A stretch of DNA of 63,796 nucleotides. Origin: Alphaproteobacteria bacterium (GTDB taxonomy: Bacteria; Pseudomonadota; Alphaproteobacteria; UBA6615). The stretch spans positions 1 through 63,796 of the forward strand of contig PBMH01000034.1 in assembly GCA_002722515.1 (NCBI GenBank). Reading direction: 5' to 3'. Shown piece by piece: positions 1 to 9,847 of the stretch. The position numbers were made by a program, and so were the translations under genes. Positions within the stretch are counted from its first letter, which is position 1. Each line of letters starts with the position of its first letter. The notes beneath the pieces are model-generated. The model was not told where the DNA came from and did not search any database. It was given only the letters and a program-made list of their open reading frames with translations.

Positions 1-1609
1 GGGCGCCGTCGACATCTGCATCGGTCATTATAACGACGCGCTCGTAGCGTAACTTTGATAGGTCGAATGTACTCCCCGCACCGCACCCGAGTGCTTGGGT
101 CAAGTCACCGAGCTCTTGGTTGCTACGCAACTTGTCCGCTGAGGCGCTGGCGACGTTCAGGATCTTGCCTCGCAGTGGGAGGATCGCTTGGTTCGCACGG
201 TTGCGGGCCTGTTTTGCGGATCCGCCCGCGCTGTCGCCCTCAACGAGGAATATCTCAGTGCCTTCCGCGCTGTTGAGTGTGCAGTCGGCGAGCTTTCCGG
301 GTAGGCGGGACCTCCGGCCGGCCGTTTTGCGCTTGAGCGCCCTGTCTTCTCGACGGCGTTTACGCTCCTCGGCCCGCTCAATCGCCCATTCCAGAAGTGC
401 GTCGGCGTTCTGCCGGTCGTTAGACAGATGATGGTCAAAATGGTCCTTGATTTGCGCCTCGACGATCCGCGCCGCGTCGGGCATGGAGAGCTTCTCCTTG
501 GTCTGGCCTTGGAATTGCGGTTCAGCGATAAACAGCGACAGCACGATGGCAGCACCATCTGCGATGTCGTCGGCGGTGAGCTGGCCCGCCTTGCGATTGT
601 TGGTAAGCTCGCCATAGCCCTTTAGCCCGCGGGTTAGTGCGGCGCGGATTCCCGCTACATGGCTGCCACCCTCCGGCGTAGGGACAGTGTTACAGTAAGC
701 GCTAACGAAGCCCTCTGCATCGGCGGGCCAGCACACGGCCCATTCAATGCGACCATTCGAGCCGTTTAGATCGGCCTGCCCGGCAAAGATATCTGCTCCA
801 ACAAGCGATCGCGAGGCTATAGCTGATCGCAGATAGTCGAGGATGCCGTCTGGGAAACGGAAGGTTTCGGCTTCAGAGATGTTCTCGGCCGTTGCGATTG
901 CGGTGTCGCACGACCAGCGGATCTCGACGCCGCGGAACAGATAGGCTTTAGCCTTGGCCATCTCGTGCAGACGGGCGCCCGAAAAAGTAGCTTTTTTACC
1001 GAAAATTTCCGGATCGGGTAGGAAGGCCACGGTGGTGCCGCGTCGGTTGTTCACTGCCTTGATCTTTTTTAGCTTCCCCTTGGGTTTACCTTGCGCATAC
1101 TCTTGCGCCCAAAGTTGCTTGTCACGAGCAACCTCTACTTTGAGGCTAGCCGCCAGCGCGTTGACTACACTCAGGCCTACACCGTGAAGGCCGCCTGAGG
1201 TCTGGTAAACCGAGCCGTCGAATTTCCCGCCCGAATGAAGGGTGGTAAGAATCACTTCTAGCGCGGACTTGTTCTTGAATTTTGGGTGTGGGTCGATTGG
1301 GATACCACGGCCATTATCGGTGATTGCCAGCGTACCGTCGACGTTGAGATGCATCTCTATCCGATCGGCGTGGCCGGCGACGGCTTCGTCCATTGCGTTG
1401 TCAAGAATCTCTGCCGCCAGATGGTGCAGCGCCCGCTCGTCGGTGCCGCCTATATACATACCCGGGCGTCGGCGCACCGGTTCCAGCCCCTCCAGCACCT
1501 CGATATCTTGGGCTGTATATTCACCACTACCCTCGGGCGGGTTAGCAAACAGGTCGGGGTCTTTGTTCTTGCGTTTTGCGTGAACCACGTTGGCCTCGGG
1601 AAAAGTCAT
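1..1609 (-). CDS. parE: DNA topoisomerase IV subunit B, truncated by the window edge
   Basis: ATPase subunit of topoisomerase IV, which decatenates and relaxes DNA with ParC. The frame is open from an ATG at 1609 to base 1, about 536 codons, so only the C-terminal end (roughly 120 residues by family size) is missing. The N-terminal GHKL ATPase part shows the RRRPGMYIGGTDERALHHL stretch, the EILDNAMDEA motif and the GGLHGVG ATP lid. The TOPRIM part shows FLVEGDSAGG and, at the edge, MTDADVDG. The PEGSGEYTAQDIEVLEGLEP N-terminus fits alphaproteobacterial ParE better than GyrB, but this distinction rests on family memory. The gene lies downstream of glnA on the same strand, separated from it by a strong terminator, so it is probably transcribed on its own. 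Confidence 0.93.
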   Translation of the reverse strand, partial: MTFPEANVVHAKRKNKDPDLFANPPEGSGEYTAQDIEVLEGLEPVRRRPGMYIGGTDERALHHLAAEILDNAMDEAVAGHADRIEMHLNVDGTLAITDNGRGIPIDPHPKFKNKSALEVILTTLHSGGKFDGSVYQTSGGLHGVGLSVVNALAASLKVEVARDKQLWAQEYAQGKPKGKLKKIKAVNNRRGTTVAFLPDPEIFGKKATFSGARLHEMAKAKAYLFRGVEIRWSCDTAIATAENISEAETFRFPDGILDYLRSAIASRSLVGADIFAGQADLNGSNGRIEWAVCWPADAEGFVSAYCNTVPTPEGGSHVAGIRAALTRGLKGYGELTNNRKAGQLTADDIADGAAIVLSLFIAEPQFQGQTKEKLSMPDAARIVEAQIKDHFDHHLSNDRQNADALLEWAIERAEERKRRREDRALKRKTAGRRSRLPGKLADCTLNSAEGTEIFLVEGDSAGGSAKQARNRANQAILPLRGKILNVASASADKLRSNQELGDLTQALGCGAGSTFDLSKLRYERVVIMTDADVDGA

Positions 1610-1790
1610 CCTAGGTTCGGTCGTGCGACGCAGTCACAGGCGACCAAAAGGAACATCGAAAATGATAATGCTAGTCCGCAATATGTGATGATTCGCGGGT
1701 GAGGTGACAATGAAGAACGCAGACTAGGAAGGAATCGGCGAACAGGTGCCCGAGAAGTGCGTTTGGCCAAGTTGTTGGCACAGGCTAGGT

Positions 1791-1816
1791 AAAAGGCCCC
1801 GCCGAAAGGCGGGGCC
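1791..1816 (-). terminator. Rho-independent terminator of glnA
   Basis: Read on the minus strand, a 9-bp perfect GC stem (GGCCCCGCC / GGCGGGGCC, arms at 1808-1816 and 1795-1803) with a 4-base loop is followed by TTTT. It begins 28 bases after the glnA stop, so it should end the glnB-glnA transcript before parE. Confidence 0.85.
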
Positions 1817-1843
1817 CTTTGCAATATTGACTGTGGGTTGTTC

Positions 1844-3253
1844 CTAAACCGAGTAGTACATTTCAAACTCAACTGGGTGTGGCGCCTGCAGGAAGTTAGT
1901 CACTTCTTCCTGCTTGAGTTCAATATAACCGTCGATCTGGTCGTCGGTGAACACGTCGCCTTTCTTTAGGAAGTCACGATCAGAATCGAGCGCCGCGAGC
2001 GCCTGGTCGAGTGAGCTGCAAACCGTTGGTACGCCCTCGAGTTCCTCGGGGGGTAGGTCGTAGAGATCCTTGTCCATTGGATCACCCGGGTGGATCTTGT
2101 TCTCAATACCGTCGAGGCCGGCCATCAGCATGGCCGAAAAGGCTAAATAAGGGTTGGCTGTAGGGTCGGGGAACCGCACCTCAACACGCTTAGCATTCGG
2201 GCTCGTCGCATAAGGGATACGGCAAGACGCCGAACGGTTGCGCGCGGAGTAGGCGAGCAAGACCGGAGCCTCAAAGCCGGGGACCAAGCGTTTGTAGCTG
2301 TTTGTACTCGCGTTGGTGAAAGCGTTTAGCGCTCGGGCATGCTTGATGATGCCGCCAATATAGTAGAGGCAGGTATCTGACAGGTCAGCGTAGCCGGAAC
2401 CAGCGAAAGCAGATTTTCCGTCCTTCCAGATCGATTGATGTACATGCATGCCGGAGCCATTGTCGCCCGCTATAGGCTTAGGCATGAAGGTTGCGGTCTT
2501 TCCATATTGGGCGGCCACGTTGTGGACCACGTACTTGTAGATTTGCATCTGGTCGGCCGATCGCAGAAGTGTGTCGAATTTCTGTCCGAGTTCGTGCTGA
2601 CTGGGGGCTACCTCGTGATGATGCTTTTCCATAGCAATGCCCATTTCCAAGGCTGTGGTGACCATCTCAGCCCGAATGTCAGTCATTGAGTCGACCGGCG
2701 GGACCGGGAAGTAGCCGCCCTTGACGCCCGGGCGATGGCCCATGTTCCCCTCGGGGAAATCTGTGCCGGAATTATACGGACCCTCGTCACTGTCCACCTC
2801 ATAGAAGCTCCTGTTCATGGAGGCTTCGAAGCGGACATCGTCGAATACAAAGAATTCTGCTTCCGGGCCGAAATAGGCCGCGTCACCGGCGCCGCTCGCC
2901 TCAAGATAGGCCAGCGCTAATTTCGCTGTGCCGCGAGGGTCACGCACATAGGGTTCGCCCGTGGAAGGCTCAAGTACGTCGCAAAACAAGATCAGTTGCG
3001 GCTGAGCGGTGAAGGGATCCATAACTGCGGAGTTAAGGTCCGGCATGAGTATCATGTCGGACTCGTTAATCGCTTTCCAGCCCGCGATCGACGACCCATC
3101 AAACATGATTCCATCGGTAAGCATGTCTTCGTCAACAGTCGAGACATGCTGAGCCGTGTGCTGCCACTTGCCGCGTGGGTCAGTAAACCGGAAATCCACG
3201 AACTCAACGTTATTCTCTTTCATCATGCCCAGTACTGTTTTGATGTCGGACAT
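1844..3253 (-). CDS. glnA: type I glutamine synthetase
   Basis: Makes glutamine from glutamate, ammonia and ATP in the cytoplasm. At 469 residues it has the standard length of the dodecameric bacterial type I enzyme. Visible family marks include [10 protein letters not shown] near residue 50, [10 protein letters not shown], the [12 protein letters not shown] segment, GSGMHVHQS, and [10 protein letters not shown]. Tyr398 in DLYDLPPEE is the expected adenylylation site, which makes this the GlnE-regulated beta subgroup. The ATG is preceded by a GGGGAG ribosome site at 8 bases. It follows glnB by 69 bases and is probably co-transcribed from the glnB promoter. Confidence 0.98.
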   Translation of the reverse strand: MSDIKTVLGMMKENNVEFVDFRFTDPRGKWQHTAQHVSTVDEDMLTDGIMFDGSSIAGWKAINESDMILMPDLNSAVMDPFTAQPQLILFCDVLEPSTGEPYVRDPRGTAKLALAYLEASGAGDAAYFGPEAEFFVFDDVRFEASMNRSFYEVDSDEGPYNSGTDFPEGNMGHRPGVKGGYFPVPPVDSMTDIRAEMVTTALEMGIAMEKHHHEVAPSQHELGQKFDTLLRSADQMQIYKYVVHNVAAQYGKTATFMPKPIAGDNGSGMHVHQSIWKDGKSAFAGSGYADLSDTCLYYIGGIIKHARALNAFTNASTNSYKRLVPGFEAPVLLAYSARNRSASCRIPYATSPNAKRVEVRFPDPTANPYLAFSAMLMAGLDGIENKIHPGDPMDKDLYDLPPEELEGVPTVCSSLDQALAALDSDRDFLKKGDVFTDDQIDGYIELKQEEVTNFLQAPHPVEFEMYYSV

Positions 3254-3322
3254 AGTTAGGCTCCCCTGTCTTTCGGAAAATTCTTTGATGGGTGATCGAT
3301 TGCCGTTTTGGTTTTCTGAACT

Positions 3323-3694
<372 letters not shown>

Positions 3695-3733
3695 TTAACG
3701 GGCACGGGATGCACGCCGCCGACATAAGGGCTA

Positions 3734-3749
3734 CGCATAGTTCATGCCA
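3734..3749 (-). promoter_or_regulatory. sigma-54 (-24/-12) promoter of glnBA
   Basis: The minus strand reads TGGCATGAACTATGCG. GG and GC are separated by exactly 10 bases, matching the conserved spacing of the TGGCACG-N4-TTGCW sigma-54 consensus. The predicted start would give a leader of about 60 bases before the glnB ATG at 3661. Nitrogen-controlled expression of glnBA through NtrC and sigma-54 is known in many proteobacteria. I did not find a clear NtrC dyad upstream. Confidence 0.65.
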
Positions 3750-3860
3750 CTTAGCAGACCCATGCAATAGACTGAAAATAAGCCGATTTTCTGTGACTTT
3801 CCAGCTTTGGTTTGCGCTTGCGTGCTCAATAAAGGGGCGATCAGATTAAAAAATAGGCAT

Positions 3861-5039
3861 CTAATTGTAGATCGCAGCTACGCGCTGCAGTGCCACCTCA
3901 ATATTCTCCAATGAGTTTGCGTAGGAAAAACGGACATAGTCCTCGCCAAGATGCCCGAAACTGGTGCCAGCTACCGTCGCGACATGAGCATCGGCAAGGA
4001 GCATATCCTGGACCTCGCGTGCCGACTGACCGGTACCAGAGATATTAGGGAAGGCGTAGAACGCGCCCGTTGGGGTACGGCAACTGAACCCAGCAATTTT
4101 GTTCAGTAGTTCGACGATCATATGGCGGCGTTCGTCGAAGGCCTGTACCATCTCATGCACAGAATCTTGCGGCCCCTCTAGGGCTGCGATGCCAGCGAAC
4201 TGCGTGCCTGCATTGACGCATGAATGACAGTTAATGGCGAGGCGTATTGCCGCGTCTACTAGGCCCTCCGGCCAAAGTGCATATCCCAGGCGCCAGCCCG
4301 TCATGGCGTAGGTCTTGGACCAGCCGTCGAGCATGATCAACCGGTCACGAAGATGTTCGTATGACAGCATGCTGACATGTTCGTGTCCGTCGTAGGTCAT
4401 TTGGCCGTAGATTTCATCCGACAGGATTGCCACATGGGGATGGTTCTCAAGGCCTTTGGCGAGCTTATCCATCTCAGCGCGTGGCACCGCGCCGCCGGTT
4501 GGGTTCGCCGGAGTATTGATAATCAGAAGCCTTGTTGCGGGGGTGATCAGGGACAAAACTTCAGCGGCGTCGAAGGAAAAGTTTTTATCCTCTAACAGCG
4601 GGATGGGTACGGCCTTTGCGCCGGAGTAGTTGATCGCTGATTCATAAATTGGGAAGCCGGGGTTTGGGTACATGATTTGGGCACCAGGCTCTCCGAACAT
4701 CATGATAGCGAAAAACATAGTCACCTTGCCGCCAGGAACACAGACGATGTTGCCGGGGTCCACTTCGACCCCGTGTAATCGCGCAATGTCGGCCGCGACC
4801 GCCTCACGCAGCGGCAGAATACCGGGTGCCGGTGTGTAGCCGTGATGGCCGTTGCGCAGGGCTTTTACGGCGGCCTCGACTATATGGTCTGGGGTGCTGA
4901 AGTCAGGTTGTCCTATTCCTAGATTGATAACTTCGTGACCCTCGGCCTTGAGCGCCTCTGCGCGCGCCAAGACCTCGAAAGCCGATTCGGTACCCAGCCG
5001 GTTGAGATTCTCGGCTGTTTGTAGTCGTGCGCCAGTCAT
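3861..5039 (-). CDS. class I/II pyridoxal-phosphate aminotransferase
   Basis: PLP-dependent fold type I aminotransferase of 392 residues, cytoplasmic. Lys242 in the WSKTYAMTGWRLGY motif is the Schiff-base lysine. Asn179 in NTPANPTGG, Asp208 and Tyr211 in SDEIYGQ and the final arginine in VRFSYAN are the other expected cofactor and carboxylate contacts. The opening segment INLGIGQPDFSTP is typical of the aspartate/aromatic aminotransferase group. The exact amino donor cannot be read from the sequence. The ATG has a GGAGAG site at 7 bases. It lies upstream of glnB on the same strand but 199 bases away and behind the sigma-54 element, so it is probably a separate transcript. Confidence 0.9.
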   Translation of the reverse strand: MTGARLQTAENLNRLGTESAFEVLARAEALKAEGHEVINLGIGQPDFSTPDHIVEAAVKALRNGHHGYTPAPGILPLREAVAADIARLHGVEVDPGNIVCVPGGKVTMFFAIMMFGEPGAQIMYPNPGFPIYESAINYSGAKAVPIPLLEDKNFSFDAAEVLSLITPATRLLIINTPANPTGGAVPRAEMDKLAKGLENHPHVAILSDEIYGQMTYDGHEHVSMLSYEHLRDRLIMLDGWSKTYAMTGWRLGYALWPEGLVDAAIRLAINCHSCVNAGTQFAGIAALEGPQDSVHEMVQAFDERRHMIVELLNKIAGFSCRTPTGAFYAFPNISGTGQSAREVQDMLLADAHVATVAGTSFGHLGEDYVRFSYANSLENIEVALQRVAAIYN

Positions 5040-5131
5040 AGAATTTACTCTCCGAATCTCAGCTTGTAATGGCGCGCACTATAGGCTGTTGAGGATTTTT
5101 AGGGCAAAGTTTTCGGCACGGACCTAGGCAT

Positions 5132-5315
5132 TTGACATCCCAGTGGAGCGTACCTAGTTCCTGACCTAGAAACGGGGAAGAACAAAATGGGGACGGTTAG
5201 AAAATAGTGTGGATTTTAGGGTAACTTTTGGTCCACTTTCATTCCATATTTTCCACTATTTTCCATTTTCGCCTTGACTGCGATATTAAAAAACCCCAGA
5301 AAACTGGGCCGTTTA
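5132..5315 (+). other. repeat-rich intergenic stretch, possible small RNA
   Basis: No protein gene is visible between the aminotransferase and tRNA-His. The stretch holds a perfect TTGACA at 5132-5137, a 10-bp inverted repeat (GAAAATAGTG at 5200-5209, CACTATTTTC at 5254-5263), and CCA/TGG words at 5233, 5244, 5253 and 5263, roughly one helical turn apart. It ends in a CCCAG/CTGGG hairpin at 5294-5307 flanked by an A-tract. A short RNA ending at this hairpin is possible but unproven, and the repeats could equally be an operator. Confidence 0.25.
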
Positions 5316-5319
5316 TTGT

Positions 5320-5397
5320 GGTGGCTGTAGCTCAGTTGGTTAGAGCGCCTGGTTGTGGTCCAGGAGGCCGTGGGTTCAAATCCCATCAGCCACCCCA
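5320..5397 (+). tRNA. tRNA-His (GUG)
   Basis: Full cloverleaf. The acceptor stem pairs with an 8th base pair from the extra 5' G (5320 with C5394), the identity mark of tRNA-His. The anticodon stem CCTGG/CCAGG frames the loop TTGTGGT with anticodon GTG at 5355-5357. The T arm GTTCAAATC is normal and CCA is encoded at 5395-5397. Confidence 0.97.
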
Positions 5398-5784
5398 TTC
5401 TCTCTGGGCATTCTCATTAACGTTTTCAACGACTGACTTGGCGTAAATATGTCATCGCCGACGTACCCAAACTTTGATGGCCACGTAGCTGTATCGTGCT
5501 GGCACCGCATTGGCTGCGCTCGCCCGCTTACGCTGGCTGGCCATTTAAAGTTAATCTTTTGGCGGTGGAGCAATAAGCGGAAGTGACCGGTCGGCTGCTA
5601 CGACGTGGCGGTCATGTTGTTCGGGTATAAAATAGAGGTTAAAGCGCTCCTTTTGCCGTCTCCGGTCTGGCGTTTACTCCGCTCACGCGATGGTATAGGA
5701 CATCCGCCGTTCAACCGGGTTATCAGTCGGATATACTTGGCGTAAGGTCACGAGGCTTCGCGCCATGATTTGAATGGACGCGAC
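5398..5784. other. 387-base gap without a recognised gene
   Basis: No open frame here looks like a protein and no tRNA was found. A long-range imperfect hairpin is possible between ATGGCCA near 5477 and TGGCCAT near 5540. The word ACTTGGCGTAA occurs twice, near 5437 and 5739. The gap presumably carries the tRNA-Leu promoter, but I see no convincing -35/-10 pair. Confidence 0.4.
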
Positions 5785-5871
5785 GCGGGCGTGGCGGAAC
5801 TGGTAGACGCGCCAGGTTTAGGTCCTGGTGACTGAAAAGTCGTGGGGGTTCGAGTCCCTTCGCCCGCACCA
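5785..5871 (+). tRNA. tRNA-Leu (UAG)
   Basis: Class II tRNA with a long variable arm (around GTGACTGAAAAGTCGTGGG). The acceptor stem GCGGGCG pairs with CGCCCGC. The anticodon stem CCAGG/CCTGG holds the loop TTTAGGT with anticodon TAG at 5819-5821. ACCA is encoded at 5868-5871. It sits 106 bases before tig. Confidence 0.97.
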
Positions 5872-5977
5872 CGCGCCGAGGCGCATAGAATGGATTTGAG
5901 CGGTCGTCGACCGCGGACCGGTGGGATAAAACTCGCCGGAACTGGAATACACTGAAGGCAGAAAAACGGACCTGTTT

Positions 5978-7468
5978 ATGGAAGTCGTCGAAACGAAGAA
6001 CGAAGGTTTGCAACGGGATTTTAAAATCACGGTTGTAGCGGATGATATTCAGCAGCGTGTTGATGCGCGTCTGACAGAGGTTGGACGGGACATCAACCTT
6101 CCGGGTTTCCGCCCCGGTAAGGCGCCCCTAAAGATTCTCAAGCAGCGTTACGGCAGTGCCGTGATGGGTGAAGTTCTCGAGGCTGCTGTTCAGGAATCAT
6201 CCCAGGAAGTTTTGTCCGATCGTGGGTTGCGCCCGGCCGTACAGCCGAAGATCGAGGTTGTTTCCTTCGACGAGGGTAAGGATCTCGAATACGATATGTC
6301 GGTTGAAATTCTGCCAGAGATCGAAATGATCGACTTGGCATCACTTGAGCTTGACCGCGTAAAGGTTACACCTACAGATGAAGAGATTACCGATGCGATA
6401 GATCGAATCGTAGATCAGAATCGTGAGACCCGCGCCATTGAGGCGGCGCGAAAGACTGCCGACGGCGATATCGTGGTCATCGACTTTGAGGGTAAGATCG
6501 ATGATATCCCGTTTGAGGGAGGTAAGGGCACTGGTGTACGTCTTGCGCTTGGCTCCAGCCAGTTCATACCAGGTTTTGAGGAACAGTTGGTAGGTGTCGA
6601 AGTGGGGGCGCCGCTTAAGGTCCAGGTTGCATTCCCAGACGACTACAATGTCGAGGACTTGGCGGGTAAGAAAGCGGTCTTCGACTGTACGGTCCAAGAG
6701 ATCCACGAAGGTGTCGACGTATCGGTGGACGACGCATTCGCCCAGTCACTCGGCCTCGAGGACTTGGCCGCGCTTAGGACGGCGATCAGCGAACAGCTTG
6801 GTCAAGAATATGGTCGGATGACCCGTGAGCGAACCAAACGCGAGCTGCTCGACAAGTTGTCAGATGCCTATGACTTCGCTGTGCCGCCGCGGATGGCCGA
6901 GGACGAGTTCAACCAGATATGGTCACAAGTTGAGCAGGCCAAAGAAGAGGATAAGCTTGACGAGGAGGACAAGGGCAAGTCCGATGAGGAACTGCGGGAC
7001 CAGTACCAGGAGATCGCCAGTCGCCGGGTAAGGCTCGGTTTGGTATTGTCGCATATTGGTGAAGAAAATGGACTTACGGTGAGCCAGGAAGAGGTCAATC
7101 GGGCGATCATGGAGCAGGCCCGTCAGCTACCTGGGCAGGAACAGCAGATCATCGATTTTTACCGCGATAACCCGCAGGCCAGTGCCTCGCTGCAGGCACC
7201 AATCTTCGAGGACAAGGTCGTCGACTTCGTCATGGAGATGGCTAAGGTTAACGAGCGGGAACTTACGCCGGAGGAACTGAATGCCGAGGCCGAGGCCGAG
7301 GTTGAGGAGAAGAATTCGGCTTCCACGAAAAAGACTGCTTCGAAGAAAAAGGCTCCTAAGACGAAGGGCGCAGGGAAGAAGCCGGCGGCCAAAAAATCGG
7401 GGGCAAAAAGGAAGCCGGCTGCCAAGAAAAAGGGGGCGGAGAAGAGTGACGAAAAAGCGGCGACGTAG
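5978..7468 (+). CDS. tig: trigger factor with a lysine-rich C-terminal tail
   Basis: Ribosome-bound chaperone and peptidyl-prolyl isomerase. The ribosome-binding loop is visible as GFRPGKAP near residue 45. The FKBP-like domain contains VVIDFEGKIDD, GSSQFIPGFEEQLVG and the VAFPDDY stretch. The helical substrate-binding domain follows to about residue 445. The protein has 496 residues. The last 50 or so are an unusual tail made mostly of Lys and Ala, with 18 lysines and repeated KPAAKK units, beyond the usual end of the family. No clear Shine-Dalgarno precedes the ATG. It stands before clpP-clpX-lon, the conserved order. Confidence 0.97.
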   Translation: MEVVETKNEGLQRDFKITVVADDIQQRVDARLTEVGRDINLPGFRPGKAPLKILKQRYGSAVMGEVLEAAVQESSQEVLSDRGLRPAVQPKIEVVSFDEGKDLEYDMSVEILPEIEMIDLASLELDRVKVTPTDEEITDAIDRIVDQNRETRAIEAARKTADGDIVVIDFEGKIDDIPFEGGKGTGVRLALGSSQFIPGFEEQLVGVEVGAPLKVQVAFPDDYNVEDLAGKKAVFDCTVQEIHEGVDVSVDDAFAQSLGLEDLAALRTAISEQLGQEYGRMTRERTKRELLDKLSDAYDFAVPPRMAEDEFNQIWSQVEQAKEEDKLDEEDKGKSDEELRDQYQEIASRRVRLGLVLSHIGEENGLTVSQEEVNRAIMEQARQLPGQEQQIIDFYRDNPQASASLQAPIFEDKVVDFVMEMAKVNERELTPEELNAEAEAEVEEKNSASTKKTASKKKAPKTKGAGKKPAAKKSGAKRKPAAKKKGAEKSDEKAAT

Positions 7469-7488
7469 TAGGCATGTCGGCGCTGACC

Positions 7489-7516
7489 CTTGCGAAGACT
7501 CGTCGTTAACCTATCT
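7489..7516 (+). promoter_or_regulatory. heat-shock (RpoH, sigma-32) type promoter of clpP
   Basis: CTTG at 7489-7492, then 17 bases, then CCTATCT at 7510-7516. This matches the alphaproteobacterial heat-shock consensus CTTG-N17-CYTATNT as I remember it. The predicted start lies about 35 bases before the clpP ATG. It would give clpP (and perhaps clpX) heat-shock control separate from tig. Confidence 0.6.
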
Positions 7517-7558
7517 TGTACTCAATAGCTGACTGGCCTGAGTACGGAGTGACCCAAC

Positions 7559-8188
7559 ATGATGGCGAACAATGAAGATCTGCGGATGAACGCCCTTGTG
7601 CCGATGGTCGTCGAACAGACGAACCGGGGTGAGCGCGCCTACGATATCTATTCCCGGCTTCTCAAGGAACGTATCATCTTCCTTACGGGGCCCGTCGGCG
7701 ACGAGGTGGCGAGCCTCATCTGTGCCCAGCTCCTGTTCCTCGAGGCAGAAAATCCGAATAAGGATATCAGCTTCTACATCAACTCGCCGGGCGGCATTGT
7801 GACGTCTGGCCTAGCGATCTACGATACTATGCAATATATCCGCCCGGAAGTAGCGACCCTTTGTGTCGGCCAGGCGGCCTCGATGGGTTCGCTTCTTCTA
7901 TCGGGCGGCGCTGCAGGCAAACGCTATGCGCTGCCGAACGCAAGAATCATGGTGCATCAACCCTCTGGCGGCTTCCAGGGGCAGGCGACGGATATCGAAA
8001 TTCATGCTCAGGAGATTCTCAAAATCCGTCAGCGGTTGAATGAGATTTACGCAGGCCATACCAGCCAGCCGGTCGACAAGATCGCGGAGGCGCTAGAGCG
8101 CGACCGGTTTTATACAGCGGACGAGGCAAAGGAATTTGGCCTGATTGATGATGTTGTCAGCAGTCGCGCGGAACCTGTGGATGAATAG
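7559..8188 (+). CDS. clpP: ATP-dependent Clp protease proteolytic subunit
   Basis: Serine peptidase of the ClpXP complex, forming a double heptameric barrel in the cytoplasm. It has 209 residues. The catalytic triad is Ser108 in GQAASMGS, His133 in MVHQPSGG and Asp182 in ERDRF. The oxyanion segment INSPGG is present. Two ATG codons stand in tandem at 7559 and 7562, and either could be used. A GGAG site ends about 12 bases before the first. clpX follows after 157 bases, so the pair is conserved but loosely spaced. Confidence 0.98.
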   Translation: MMANNEDLRMNALVPMVVEQTNRGERAYDIYSRLLKERIIFLTGPVGDEVASLICAQLLFLEAENPNKDISFYINSPGGIVTSGLAIYDTMQYIRPEVATLCVGQAASMGSLLLSGGAAGKRYALPNARIMVHQPSGGFQGQATDIEIHAQEILKIRQRLNEIYAGHTSQPVDKIAEALERDRFYTADEAKEFGLIDDVVSSRAEPVDE

Positions 8189-8345
8189 GAAAAGGCCCAG
8201 AAATTCAGTGCGAACGGGCACGCGACTAGTCTGGTCGTACAACTAGTTATTGATCGCTGACGGTTAGCTATTGTTGAATTGCTTCTGTTAGTGATTCGCT
8301 TCGGCGGCTTGTGGCGCCGGGAAACACGACCCAGCACGGGACCAT

Positions 8346-9617
8346 ATGAGTATGAGCAAGTCCGGAAACGGTGATTCAAAGAATACTCTTTACTGCTCTT
8401 TTTGCGGTAAGAGTCAGCACGAAGTCCGCAAACTGATTGCAGGGCCGACGGTGTTTATCTGCGATGAATGCGTTGAGCTATGCATGGACATTATTCGTGA
8501 GGAGCATAAGTCGACCCTAGTGAAATCTCGCGATGGGGTACCAACGCCAAAGGAGATATGCGAGGTCCTTGACGATTATGTCATTGGCCAAAACCGAGCC
8601 AAACGCGTGCTCTCCGTCGCCGTTCATAATCATTATAAGCGCCTCAATGCGGGGACCAAGGGCAACGAGGTAGAGATCGCCAAATCGAATATTCTGCTGA
8701 TTGGCCCGACCGGGTGTGGCAAAACGCTGTTGGCTCAGACGCTGGCGCGGATTCTTGACGTGCCCTTCACTATGGCTGATGCGACGACCCTTACCGAGGC
8801 GGGCTATGTTGGCGAGGATGTCGAGAACATCATTCTTAAGCTTTTGCAGTCGGCCGACTACAACGTGGAGCGTGCGCAGCGCGGCATAGTTTATATTGAC
8901 GAGGTCGATAAAATTAGTCGCAAGTCGGATAATCCCTCTATCACACGCGATGTGTCGGGAGAGGGCGTGCAGCAAGCCTTGCTGAAGATAATGGAGGGGA
9001 CGGTGGCCTCGGTGCCGCCCCAGGGCGGGCGCAAGCATCCGCAGCAGGAATTCCTGCAGGTGGACACAACCAACATTCTATTCATCGTTGGCGGCGCGTT
9101 TGCAGGCCTTGAACGCATAATCGCCGGCCGCGGTAAGGATACGTCGATCGGCTTCGGCGCTGATGTGCAGAGTCTCGATGACCGCCAGACCGGCGAGTTA
9201 CTGAGTGAGGTTGAACCCGAGGATCTTCTCAAGTTTGGGCTTATCCCCGAATTTGTTGGTCGCCTTCCGGTGCTCGCGACGCTGGGTGACCTTGACGAGG
9301 AGGCACTCATCCAGATTTTGACACAGCCAAAGAATGCGCTAATCAAGCAGTATCAGCGCCTATTCGAGATGGAGGGCGTCGAATTGTCCTTCGCGGAGGA
9401 CTCGCTGCGTGCGATTTCCAAGAAGGCCATCGCACGTAAGACAGGCGCGCGTGGACTGCGCTCAATCATGGAGAACATCCTCCTCGATACGATGTTCGAG
9501 CTTCCGGGTATGGACGGTGTCGAAGAGGTAGTAATCAATGGTGAGGTCGTCGAAGGCAATGCTACACCGCTACATATCTATGCGGACAAGCGCGAGGATC
9601 TGGACACTAGCGCCTGA
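8346..9617 (+). CDS. clpX: ATP-dependent Clp protease ATP-binding subunit
   Basis: AAA+ unfoldase that recognises substrates and feeds them to ClpP. It has 423 residues. The N-terminal zinc-binding domain has four cysteines (17, 20, 39, 42) in CSFCGK and [10 protein letters not shown]. The Walker A motif GPTGCGKT lies near residue 120, Walker [11 protein letters not shown] near 185, and the ClpP-contacting loop with IGFGA after 270. The start may be 8346 or the second ATG at 8352. The upstream ribosome site is weak. Confidence 0.98.
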   Translation: MSMSKSGNGDSKNTLYCSFCGKSQHEVRKLIAGPTVFICDECVELCMDIIREEHKSTLVKSRDGVPTPKEICEVLDDYVIGQNRAKRVLSVAVHNHYKRLNAGTKGNEVEIAKSNILLIGPTGCGKTLLAQTLARILDVPFTMADATTLTEAGYVGEDVENIILKLLQSADYNVERAQRGIVYIDEVDKISRKSDNPSITRDVSGEGVQQALLKIMEGTVASVPPQGGRKHPQQEFLQVDTTNILFIVGGAFAGLERIIAGRGKDTSIGFGADVQSLDDRQTGELLSEVEPEDLLKFGLIPEFVGRLPVLATLGDLDEEALIQILTQPKNALIKQYQRLFEMEGVELSFAEDSLRAISKKAIARKTGARGLRSIMENILLDTMFELPGMDGVEEVVINGEVVEGNATPLHIYADKREDLDTSA

Positions 9618-9847
9618 TCTACTTCGGCGCTGCCTGTGAGTAGTTTTACAACCGGAATCAGGTGAAATCAGCTTTATCCGCAGGTGTTCATAACTTGTTC
9701 TGGGCCCTTGATTGTCTGTGCCGTCTGAACCAAGTATTTGGTAGTGGCGCGACTCGTCATAACAGCGTTCCCTGAGCGTTGTCCGCAAACACCAGCGTAA
9801 TGTTTGTTGTTTAATCTCACTGCAACATTGCGAGCTCGGAATACAAT

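Noticed and set aside
9690-9740. Heat-shock promoter before lon
   Set aside because: CTTG words occur at 9694 and 9707, but no CYTATNT box lies 17 or 18 bases downstream of either.
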